Source: Bacteroidia bacterium (GTDB lineage Bacteria > Bacteroidota > Bacteroidia > Chitinophagales > Saprospiraceae). Taken from it: a stretch of DNA of 12,599 bases. Positions 6,446 through 12,599 of the stretch are shown piece after piece; the first letter of the stretch is position 1; each line of letters opens with the position of its first letter. Where the stretch lies: positions 1-12,599 of the forward strand of contig JAUIIF010000069.1 of assembly GCA_030431945.1 (NCBI GenBank), given 5' to 3'. Below the pieces are notes generated by a model that did not search any database, was not told the DNA's origin, and saw nothing but the letters and a program-made list of their open reading frames with translations. Position numbers and translations under genes: made by a program.

Positions 6446-9250
6446 TTATTTCCGCTTCCAGTTGTAAGTAGCGGAGAGGTAAGCAAGGCGGCCGATCTGG
6501 GGTCCGCCGTAAACTTGAAAAACCTGATTGTCGAGAATGTTTGAAGCACCGATTTTCAGCGTGGTGTTGATCTTCGGTAATTCAAAGTTTACCTGGGCAT
6601 CCAACAGACCGTAGCTGTCGATGAAACCCGTAAACTGGGGGGAGCCCTCGAAGATGAAGCCATCTACCCATTTATAGGCAATACTGAAACCCATTTCGCT
6701 GACGGCATCGCCCAGCAATCCGAAGGGAATATCACGACCACTGACACCCACATTGTATTTGTGTTCCGGCGTGTTGAAGGCGGGGATGATCGGATCGTCC
6801 GTTGCCGTATTCAGGATGTTCCAGCTGTAGTTACCGTTCAACGCAAAATAATCCGCGAAGTAGTAATTACCGCCGATGCTGAAGCCCTGGGTCGTTACGC
6901 GGTCCGTTGCATTCGCCGCCACGCGGTACGCCTGGGCGTTCGTGATCTGAGAGTTGACAAAGCCAAGGTCTACCCCGAGGTTGAAGCCGATGAAGTCCTG
7001 GTAGAAACTGTAGTAGTAGGTCGCATCGACGTACAGCTTTTCGAAGAAGGTAGAGCGGTAGCCTACTTCCAGCGTACGGACCTGCTCCGGCCGGATCGGG
7101 GCGACATCGAAGAATTCAAGGTCATCCTGGTTACCGGAATTGGAGAAGTCACGCACACTTTCGACGGTGGTCAGTCCGGTTACTCCATCGATATTGCCTA
7201 ACAGAATGGCCCGGCCTACGTTGTAGAAGAGGTACTGATCGTTCAGCGTAGGGTTCCGAATGGCGGAGCTGAAAGAGATGCGTGCGGTGGTACCGGGGTT
7301 TGGCGTATAAACAAAACTGGCTGCCGGGCTGAACAGCAGGTTGAAGTTCTGGTTTTTATCGGCCCGTAAACTGGCACTGATCTTGTACTTATTGTTCATG
7401 TGCAGGGTGCCGCCACCGTAGGCGCCAACTTCCCAGGTATCGATGTTCCGGCCCATGGTGTCCAGCAGGAGCGTGCCGCGCGAGTCCGGCGTAAACAGGC
7501 GGCCGTTCGCGCCGAGGGTTAGTTCCAGGCGGCTGTCTTCATTAGGCACCCAGACGTTATCAAATTTCTTTTCGCCGTGCAGGTGGTAGAGGGCGGAGCG
7601 GTCGAAAAACAAGGTTCCGCCTTCACTGGCCAGCGTGGAGGTGATGCTGTCGAAAGCGCGGTTGAAGCGGTCCGTGCCGACTACGAATTCGTCCTGGCTA
7701 TTGATCCCCCGCTCCAGACTGGCCGCCTGGCGGGCATCGTCGTGGAAGCCCCGGAGGCGCTCAACGTTTTCCGGCAAGGCCAGAAAAGCCCGCTGCTGGG
7801 CATCCTGTTCCGCCAGCGTACAGTTGCGGGGGAAGCAACTTGGCCAGCCTTCCAGACCACGGATCTGGGGGGTAATGACCGATTGCCAGTAAGCGGAGTA
7901 GTCCGAAGCCCAGGCTCCATCACTTTTCGCCGCCTGCTGCAGCTTAATGGCGGTGAAGTAAGGATCGTAGCTATTGCCCGCATCTTCGTGGGTGACGTAA
8001 GCACGCAGGAAGAAATTGTCTCGCTTACGCAACTCTACCCGGTGCTGAAAGAACTGGATATCCCGCAGGCTGAAGCGGTTATCACCCTGGTAAACGGTGG
8101 TTCCCGTACTGTAATTGGAAGTAAGCAGCAGCTCGGTACTCTCCAGGGTTTTGTCCGGCTGTAACCGGAAGTGGAGGGCTGCGCCTACCTTCAGGTTTTC
8201 GGAATCGTAGTCAACCAGGTCGATTTCATTATAACCGCCGCGGAAGATGTAACCCAGGCCGGGCCGCGTACGGATGAACCCAAAATCGGTTGCACTACCG
8301 GCCTCATCGCCGTAGCGATTTACGGCGTCGTAGCCGCCGGGATTGGTGGCCGGCACTTCCGTATCAAAAACCTGGTCGTAATTATCCGCTACCCAGTCAT
8401 CCGCCCGGAAGCCGAAAGCATTGATCTTATAAGCAAACCATTCGTTGCCGTCCTTATTCTTCACGGCATCCGCCCAGCGGAAACCACCTTCAATAAGGTT
8501 TCGCTCGGCGTACTTGAGTTGCGCCGAGAGTCCTTTTTGCAGGAAAGGATCTTTTGTTTCTATGGAGATCACCCCATTAAAAGCATTCGGTCCGTAGAAA
8601 GCAGAAGAGGCTCCGACAACCAGGTTTACCCGGTTAACATCGAGTTCGGAGGCGCCAAGAAAGTTACCGAGGGAAAAATTCAGCCCCGGGCTCTGGTTAT
8701 CTACACCATCAATGATCTGCAGGGAGCGAACAGGATTAGTGGAGTTGAAGCCACGGGTATTGACAATTTTAAATCCGAGACTCGCGGCCGTCAGGTCCAC
8801 GTCTTTCAGGCTGCCCAGTCCGTCGTAGAAATTAGCGGCGGGCGTTTCTTTGATGGCAATTGCATCGAGCGTCTCCACGGTAAGCGCGGCCTGTTGTTGT
8901 TTCTCGCTGATGCGCCGCCCCGTTATTTCAACTACTTCCATCGTGGTGCCGTCTCCCTCCACGAGTCTGATCGCAAGGTCCTGGTCCGGAGCAGTAACCT
9001 CAACTTCCGTGGAGGCGTAGCCCAGGTAGCTGAACTGCAGAATAGCGGGCAGCCCCGTCACGGTAAGCTCCCAGTTTCCGTCAATATCCGTCACCGTACC
9101 CGTGGTTGTGCCCTTGGCCAGTACACTGGCACCAATGAGGCCTTCCCCCGAGTCATTATCCAGGATACTGCCACGTAAAGTGATTTGGCCACTCAGCGTA
9201 GTACAAAAAAGTAGGCACGCTAAGGTGCAGAAGTAGGTAAATAGCCGCAT
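6446..9250 (-). CDS. TonB-dependent outer-membrane receptor with CarboxypepD_reg-like domain
   Basis: A 934-aa outer-membrane transporter that would import a bound ligand using TonB energy. Residues 1-21 are a signal peptide (LACLLFCTTLSG|Q). Residues about 23-97 are the CarboxypepD_reg-like beta-sandwich common in Bacteroidota receptors (ITLRGSILDNDSGEGLIGASV, GTVTDIDGNWEL, FSYLGYAS). A short linker contains MEVVEITGRR. The plug domain spans about 120-236 (NTRGFNSTNPVRSLQIIDGVD and ASSAFYGPNAFNGVISIETKDPF). The rest is a 22-strand-type barrel with typical strand patterns, e.g. ARISFSSAIRNPTLNDQYLF, RTLEVGYRSTFF and LAYLSATYNW. Total length is usual. The SusC hallmarks are not evident and no SusD gene is adjacent, so a glycan-utilisation locus is not supported. 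A loop at about 470-525 holds a close cysteine pair (472, 477) and a helical stretch. The next gene is the exported hydrolase, suggesting a shared substrate. The ligand is unknown. Confidence 0.95.
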   Translation of the reverse strand: MRLFTYFCTLACLLFCTTLSGQITLRGSILDNDSGEGLIGASVLAKGTTTGTVTDIDGNWELTVTGLPAILQFSYLGYASTEVEVTAPDQDLAIRLVEGDGTTMEVVEITGRRISEKQQQAALTVETLDAIAIKETPAANFYDGLGSLKDVDLTAASLGFKIVNTRGFNSTNPVRSLQIIDGVDNQSPGLNFSLGNFLGASELDVNRVNLVVGASSAFYGPNAFNGVISIETKDPFLQKGLSAQLKYAERNLIEGGFRWADAVKNKDGNEWFAYKINAFGFRADDWVADNYDQVFDTEVPATNPGGYDAVNRYGDEAGSATDFGFIRTRPGLGYIFRGGYNEIDLVDYDSENLKVGAALHFRLQPDKTLESTELLLTSNYSTGTTVYQGDNRFSLRDIQFFQHRVELRKRDNFFLRAYVTHEDAGNSYDPYFTAIKLQQAAKSDGAWASDYSAYWQSVITPQIRGLEGWPSCFPRNCTLAEQDAQQRAFLALPENVERLRGFHDDARQAASLERGINSQDEFVVGTDRFNRAFDSITSTLASEGGTLFFDRSALYHLHGEKKFDNVWVPNEDSRLELTLGANGRLFTPDSRGTLLLDTMGRNIDTWEVGAYGGGTLHMNNKYKISASLRADKNQNFNLLFSPAASFVYTPNPGTTARISFSSAIRNPTLNDQYLFYNVGRAILLGNIDGVTGLTTVESVRDFSNSGNQDDLEFFDVAPIRPEQVRTLEVGYRSTFFEKLYVDATYYYSFYQDFIGFNLGVDLGFVNSQITNAQAYRVAANATDRVTTQGFSIGGNYYFADYFALNGNYSWNILNTATDDPIIPAFNTPEHKYNVGVSGRDIPFGLLGDAVSEMGFSIAYKWVDGFIFEGSPQFTGFIDSYGLLDAQVNFELPKINTTLKIGASNILDNQVFQVYGGPQIGRLAYLSATYNWKRK

Positions 9251-9528
9251 AAACCTTTGCTACATGATCGAAATAAAAACCAGCATCAACGCCGGCAGGG
9301 GTGCAATTTAGTGAAAATTCGCTAGCGGGTATCACTCTGCCCGATTTTAACGGGCAGGAGGGACCGTAAGATCATCAGAAAGTACCGCTTTTGCACGAAC
9401 TGGCTAAATTTATTCAGGGGTTACAATTAGGCGGAAGAACGGTAAAAAAGAGCGGAATACGCCTGCAGAAAAGGGCAAGCGCTTATTGCTCCTATCCTTC
9501 CTCCAGCTTGCCGCAGGGAGTAGCCGCT
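9251..9528. other. Upstream region of the TonB receptor gene
   Basis: This stretch separates the ppiD terminator from the receptor start and should hold the promoter of the receptor-hydrolase pair, since ppiD transcription is stopped just before. No coding frame is credible. Two inverted repeats are present: CTGCCCG/CGGGCAG at 9337-9343 and 9351-9357 with a 7-base AT-rich loop, and GGCAAGC/GCTTGCC at 9474-9480 and 9506-9512. On the minus strand a TAAATTTA string (9403-9410) is near the Bacteroidota -7 consensus but has no good -33 partner. No promoter is called. Confidence 0.5.
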
Positions 9529-9575
9529 AAAAAAAGCCCCTGCCGTCAATCGTATTGACGGCAGGGGCTTTTTTT
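9529..9575 (-). terminator. Strong factor-independent terminator of ppiD
   Basis: Two 22-base arms (9529-9550 and 9554-9575) are perfectly complementary around a 3-base loop. The stem core is GCCCCTGCCGTCAAT, and A7/T7 tracts at its base give a T-run on either strand. It starts 22 bases beyond the ppiD stop. No plus-strand gene reaches it, so its work is to end ppiD transcription and insulate the TonB-receptor unit. Confidence 0.93.
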
Positions 9576-9597
9576 TATTTTGCAGTTGCTGCCGTAT

Positions 9598-11736
9598 TTA
9601 CTGGCAGTCAGTTTCGGCGCGTTCATCTTCAATATCGGCCGTAGCGCGCATGGCGGGCAGGAGGCTGTTGGTAGCCAGTGAACGGGTCGTAATGTTGATC
9701 TGGCTGCGGGCTGCGGGCAGGTTACCGCTCGTACCGCTAACGGCATCGCCCAGTGGCTTGACGAGGTAAACACCACTCTGGCCAACCACCGGAGCACTGG
9801 CTGCGCCCGTAGCGGTGATGGCGGCGGCAGCGATCACCTTAGGCTCGCGTCCGATCACCGGCAGGCTTTCCAGGGTGGGGTTGCTGCTGATGGTATCCGC
9901 CGTCAGGTCATACATGGCCATTACCTCATCGAGGCTCTTGCCCGCGAGGTCAGCCGCCAGCTTGTCGCCTTTCACGCGGTTGCGCACCAGCGGTGTCAGG
10001 GCTTCCTTAACGGAAGCTACGGTTGGCAGACCTTCCGGAATAACGTCTTCCAGTCCTACCACTACGTGGTTGTTCTGGTAGTAGAGTTGCGGGTCAGAGA
10101 AAGTGTACACCTGTGGGCTCACGTCGCCTTTGTCGGCGCTGAATGCCCAGCACATCATGTCCTTTACCTCCTGGCCACTGCCAAGGCCGCTCAGGGCGTA
10201 GTTGCTGATGGCCAGGGGCGTAGTGGACACCACTTCCATACCGGCTGCTTCGGCCGCGGCCTTCACCTCGCTGAGGGTATTCTTACCGTTCAGGAAAGTC
10301 TGGGCTTTAGCCAGTACACTGTTCTCCGTGTCGGCGCTGGGGATGATGGGTTCGACAACGTAAGCGATTTTCACGCGTGGCTGCTCGCTGCGGCTACGGC
10401 TCATCACTTCCACCAGTTCCCAGCCGAAGACCGTCCGTACTTTCACGACCTCACCGATGCGGCCGGTCTGGAAGAAAACCTTGTCCAGCGCCCGTGGGTA
10501 CTGCCCGGGCAGCGCTTTTTCGATAACCCCACCATTGGAGGCCGTGGCGGCATCCTGGCTGAACTCTTCCGCCAGTGCAGCGAATTTGCCGGGGGTACGA
10601 TCCAGTACCGTCTTGAGGCTGTCAATAATCCGCTCTGCTTCGTCCAACTGAGCCACGGTACGGACCTGACGCTGAATGCGGCGGGCCTTAATGCTGTCGG
10701 ACATGACCTGACGGTCAATCAGTTTAAAGAGTTTCATGGCGTTGCCTTCCACGTAAGGGCCGAAAACGGTACCCGGAGCAACCTGGTTGATCGCGGCATC
10801 AGCGACAACGGGGCTGAGGCGGCTTTCCGCTACGTAGACGGGCTGGTAGCTGCCGTTAGCACTGAGGGCAAAAAGGCTGTCCGCCGTTTCGTCCGGCTCG
10901 GCGCGCCATTCATCAGCCAGTTCGGCCAGGCGGTTCTGCAGGTCAGCAGAGTCTTTCCCCGTAGGCGTAACGCTAAAGGCGACGTAGCTGAGCTGGCGGC
11001 TCTCCCGGTCGTTCATGAATACGCTGCGGTTTTCGTCGATGTAGGCCTGGATGTCGGCGTCACTTACGTCAACGTCCGTGTTGTCCACTTCTTCAAACGG
11101 CACTTTTACTACGGCTACCTGGCGGTTGCCCAGCTGCTCGTCGGCAAAAGCCTGGGCCTGCCAGGAAGGAGCGTACATAGCCTTGGAGACCAGGGCGTTC
11201 ATTTTTTCCTGCAGGCGGGTGGCTCTGATTTCCCGCGCCTGGTAGCGCCAGATATCTTTGATGGCCGGATTCAGGCGTCCTTCCGCGATCTCTACGTCAA
11301 TCGTGCCATTGTCACGAGCGGCTTTGATCTGGTTCAGCAGCTGGCGGTTTACCTGGCCGGTGTTGGGGTCGGAAAGGTTACGACGTACCACGGGGCTGAG
11401 GTTGTTACCGAACTGCAGTTCTTCCATCTCCGCTTCGGATACGGTAAGGCCTACGGCGTCAGCTTCATTGTTCATGATGGCTTCGTTCACGTAGAACTGC
11501 CACAACTGATCGCGGTTCTGGAAGGCATCACCGCCGGCAAAGGCGGTGCTGGCCGTGCGCTCGAAGTCATTACGGTCAATTTCCACTTCACCCACCTGGC
11601 CCATGCGGTTCATTACCGGACCGATGGGGCCGTTGGCACCGCTCGTCATTTCCGAAAGGATGAAAAGTGCGATACCGCCGCCGATGAAAAGGAGGACGAT
11701 TGCCGTGTTTTTTCTGATCTTACCAATTAGTGCCAT
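9598..11736 (-). CDS. ppiD: PpiD-like periplasmic folding factor (SurA_N and parvulin domains)
   Basis: A 712-aa inner-membrane-anchored chaperone and peptidyl-prolyl isomerase homologue that helps exported and outer-membrane proteins fold in the periplasm. Residues 10-27 are a single N-terminal membrane helix (NTAIVLLFIGGGIALFIL) after MALIGKIRK, the standard Bacteroidota PpiD start. A SurA_N-like helical region follows (about 48-200), then a degenerate parvulin-like repeat (about 245-342). The recognisable PPIC domain (about 346-446) has FAALAEEFSQD, NGGVIEKALPGQ, LDKVFF and VFGWELVEV. A further degenerate repeat (about 454-566) and a C-terminal tail complete it. In the PPIC domain both signature histidines are replaced: KARH becomes KARR (Arg353), and FGYH becomes FGWE (Glu440). 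The start is ATG 11736. The frame stays open 24 codons upstream to a TTG at 11808, but this would add a polar extension before the membrane anchor and overlap a terminator-like hairpin. It is probably monocistronic. Confidence 0.93.
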   Translation of the reverse strand: MALIGKIRKNTAIVLLFIGGGIALFILSEMTSGANGPIGPVMNRMGQVGEVEIDRNDFERTASTAFAGGDAFQNRDQLWQFYVNEAIMNNEADAVGLTVSEAEMEELQFGNNLSPVVRRNLSDPNTGQVNRQLLNQIKAARDNGTIDVEIAEGRLNPAIKDIWRYQAREIRATRLQEKMNALVSKAMYAPSWQAQAFADEQLGNRQVAVVKVPFEEVDNTDVDVSDADIQAYIDENRSVFMNDRESRQLSYVAFSVTPTGKDSADLQNRLAELADEWRAEPDETADSLFALSANGSYQPVYVAESRLSPVVADAAINQVAPGTVFGPYVEGNAMKLFKLIDRQVMSDSIKARRIQRQVRTVAQLDEAERIIDSLKTVLDRTPGKFAALAEEFSQDAATASNGGVIEKALPGQYPRALDKVFFQTGRIGEVVKVRTVFGWELVEVMSRSRSEQPRVKIAYVVEPIIPSADTENSVLAKAQTFLNGKNTLSEVKAAAEAAGMEVVSTTPLAISNYALSGLGSGQEVKDMMCWAFSADKGDVSPQVYTFSDPQLYYQNNHVVVGLEDVIPEGLPTVASVKEALTPLVRNRVKGDKLAADLAGKSLDEVMAMYDLTADTISSNPTLESLPVIGREPKVIAAAAITATGAASAPVVGQSGVYLVKPLGDAVSGTSGNLPAARSQINITTRSLATNSLLPAMRATADIEDERAETDCQ

Positions 11737-11803
11737 ACTGCATCTAGCTTTACGTAGCCCACCACCGGGTGGGTGCTTATTTTCGTGGTATTTATTGTGG
11801 TTA

Positions 11804-11860
11804 CCCAACTAAAAAAACGGCCGGACCACTTGATTTTGGTCCCGGCCGGTCTCCGTTGGG
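11804..11860 (-). terminator. Terminator-like hairpin in the ppiD leader (possible attenuator or small-RNA end)
   Basis: Read on the minus strand, CGGCCGGGACC (11848-11838) pairs with GGTCCGGCCG (11827-11818) with one bulged C, an extra inner A-T pair, and an 8-base loop. Seven Ts (11817-11811) follow at once. This is the full form of a factor-independent terminator. Outer arms CCCAAC (11860-11855) and GTTGGG (11809-11804) are also complementary and would enclose the whole element. It ends 75 bases before the ppiD ATG and has no recognisable gene upstream on this strand. It may attenuate ppiD, end a small RNA, or block stray transcription. Confidence 0.7.
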
Positions 11861-11864
11861 GATG

Positions 11865-11872
11865 CGAAGATA
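11865..11872 (-). promoter_or_regulatory. Candidate -7 box for ppiD
   Basis: On the minus strand TATCTTCG matches the Bacteroidota -7 consensus TAnnTTTG at all but one base. Transcription would begin a few bases downstream, near 11858, right at the outer arm of the leader hairpin. No convincing TTTG lies about 19-21 bases upstream, so the call is weak. Confidence 0.25.
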
Positions 11873-12050
11873 CGACAATTTGAAAAACTTGGGACTTATC
11901 ATTACTACCCGCTGTTTTTTTCCTGGCCGCACCACCGGCGCAAGTGGGCGCGGACGCTGGTGCAAAAAGATGATGGAGGCGCAGGGCCGGGCTGCCTCCT
12001 CCCCGTAGCCGGCTACCGGTGACCGAAGCAAAAGGGGCGGCCGGAGACAA

Positions 12051-12079
12051 TTGCGGGCGCAGCAACATGGTTAAGTTCA
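12051..12079 (+). promoter_or_regulatory. Candidate promoter for the 127-aa gene
   Basis: TTG at 12051-12053 and TAAGTTCA at 12072-12079 are 18 bases apart, close to the Bacteroidota arrangement of a TTTG -33 box and a TAnnTTTG -7 box. The -7 box has two mismatches. The leader would be about 50 bases long. This rests on consensus matching alone. Confidence 0.25.
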
Positions 12080-12136
12080 ATTAAGTCTGCACCCTTTAAG
12101 CCTGCTGCCTGTTCCATTAAAAACAATCCATCCGCA

Positions 12137-12520
12137 ATGCTTACTGACCAAGACCGCCTGGCCCTGCGCCCCCAACTCCCCCTCGCACCCGCGGCCGCGC
12201 CCGCTGAAAAATTTCAGAATGAAACCCTGCGGCCGGTTTTGAAACAACAGCACCCCCTGCTGGAGAGCGTTTTCCGGGCCTTTTTGGTGAAGCGAAAGGT
12301 AAACCTGGAGCAAATCCCTGCCGACCAACGCTTCGGTAAGATAAAAGACCTGGTTACCCGCGATCACCACCTGCGGAATTTATTGACGGGCATGATTATC
12401 GGTCAGTTCACCGCCCCCGAAATGAGCTGGTACCTGGCGCAGCAACCGGAGGTAAACCGACGGCTGACCAACTTGCTGACCGAACGGCTCACCAGTATTT
12501 TTGCCCCCCACCGTAAATGA
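12137..12520 (+). CDS. Conserved small Bacteroidota protein, function unknown
   Basis: A 127-aa, charged, mainly helical soluble protein with no signal peptide or membrane segment. I recall a widespread Bacteroidota family with this pattern: an N-terminal LRPQLP, then EKFQNETLRPVLKQQ (24-38), a lysine-rich helix, a DLVTRDHHLRNLLTGMIIGQFT core, and a final helix NRRLTNLLTERL. Members are sometimes labelled glyoxalase in databases, but no metal-binding His/Glu pattern of a glyoxalase/VOC fold is visible, and I would not carry that name over. Residues 15-23 are an Ala/Pro-rich stretch. ATG 12137 is the first good start, with AT-rich DNA ahead and no Shine-Dalgarno. It is transcribed away from ppiD; another gene seems to start 65 bases downstream in the same direction. 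The coding call is strong and the role unknown. Confidence 0.85.
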   Translation: MLTDQDRLALRPQLPLAPAAAPAEKFQNETLRPVLKQQHPLLESVFRAFLVKRKVNLEQIPADQRFGKIKDLVTRDHHLRNLLTGMIIGQFTAPEMSWYLAQQPEVNRRLTNLLTERLTSIFAPHRK

Positions 12521-12585
12521 CGTAGGTGGAGCAGGCCGGCAGCTACGTGGTCCGCAGCATTTCCCTATTCCTTACCTTTACCACC

Positions 12586-12599
12586 ATGCGTTTCCTTTT
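12586..12599 (+). CDS. Possible start of the next gene (cut by window edge)
   Basis: ATG at 12586 opens Met-Arg-Phe-Leu and runs off the window, which would suit a signal peptide or membrane segment. TACCTTTA at 12573-12580 differs by one base from the Bacteroidota -7 consensus. If it is a real promoter, transcription would begin almost at the ATG, giving a leaderless or very short-leader message. Only four full codons are visible, so this is tentative. Confidence 0.35.

Larger units (their letters stand above)
11861..12136. other. Divergent intergenic region with a 12-base palindrome
   Basis: This gap separates the leftward ppiD leader from the rightward 127-aa gene and must hold promoters for both. 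Frames of 70-117 codons cross it, but they look like low-quality readings of GC-rich DNA and have no family features. GTAGCCGGCTAC at 12005-12016 is a perfect 12-base palindrome and could be an operator. TTAAG occurs three times in 12071-12099. I checked for tRNA, 4.5S RNA and RNase P signatures and saw none. Confidence 0.5.

Noticed and set aside
8171..9178. 335-codon plus-strand frame opposite the TonB receptor
   Set aside because: Antisense to the CarboxypepD_reg and plug region of a clear receptor gene; no recognisable domain or start signal.
6446..9250. SusC/SusD glycan-utilisation locus
   Set aside because: The receptor lacks clear SusC hallmarks, and no SusD-like lipoprotein or glycoside hydrolase is adjacent.
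10066..11730. 554-codon open frame on the plus strand opposite ppiD
   Set aside because: It lies wholly antisense to a well-recognised gene, shows no family motifs, and has the Val/His/Gly-heavy make-up expected from reading GC-rich codons backwards.
11737..11808. Longer ppiD with 24 extra N-terminal residues
   Set aside because: The upstream start would be TTG, the extension is polar and precedes the membrane anchor, it overlaps the leader hairpin, and MALIGKIRK is the usual family start.
11727..12080. Small open frames (76-117 codons) on both strands upstream of ppiD
   Set aside because: No family features, Arg/Pro/Gly-rich composition typical of chance frames in GC-rich DNA, and they run through the terminator-like hairpin.
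11861..12136. Possible 4.5S RNA, RNase P RNA or tRNA in the divergent gap
   Set aside because: None of the conserved cores of these RNAs could be found on either strand.
1..12599. CRISPR array, insertion sequence or prophage
   Set aside because: No regularly spaced direct repeats, transposase motifs, terminal repeats or phage genes were seen; all repeats are local hairpins at gene ends or leaders.

Overview
The window reads as chromosomal DNA of a Bacteroidota bacterium, most likely a GC-rich marine-type lineage near Saprospiria/Lewinella. The lineage guess is inference from style. The evidence is a C-terminal type IX secretion (T9SS) sorting domain, a TonB-dependent receptor with an N-terminal CarboxypepD_reg-like domain, a Bacteroidota-type PpiD (start MALIGKIRK), a conserved small Bacteroidota protein with an IIGQFT core, and the lack of clear Shine-Dalgarno sequences before the starts. 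No phage, transposon, CRISPR, tRNA or rRNA signal was found.

Layout, left to right. The 3' half of phosphoglycerate kinase (pgk, +) runs off the left edge. About 400 non-coding bases follow, with one large hairpin. Next come a 795-aa GAF-domain protein (+) and, after a 188-base gap rich in inverted repeats, a 347-aa outer-membrane beta-barrel protein (+, probably DUF6268-like). A two-way terminator separates this rightward block from a leftward block. In transcription order the leftward block is a PpiD-like peptidyl-prolyl isomerase/chaperone (-) with its own very strong terminator, then a TonB-dependent receptor (-) and, 36 bases after it, a T9SS-exported alpha/beta-hydrolase-like protein (-). 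Divergent from ppiD lies a gene for a conserved 127-aa Bacteroidota protein of unknown function (+). The start of another rightward gene is cut by the right edge.

How the genes may work together: most of the central genes concern the cell envelope. PpiD is an inner-membrane-anchored periplasmic chaperone that helps outer-membrane proteins fold. The beta-barrel and TonB proteins would be its kind of client. The TonB receptor and the exported hydrolase look like an operon in which a surface or secreted enzyme releases or binds a substrate that the receptor imports. The substrate cannot be read from the sequence. No coherent new defence or biosynthetic system is visible. The points most worth checking are the non-canonical nucleophile elbow of the hydrolase, loss of both signature histidines in the parvulin domain of PpiD, an orphan terminator-like hairpin in the ppiD leader, and mutually exclusive hairpins between the GAF and beta-barrel genes.
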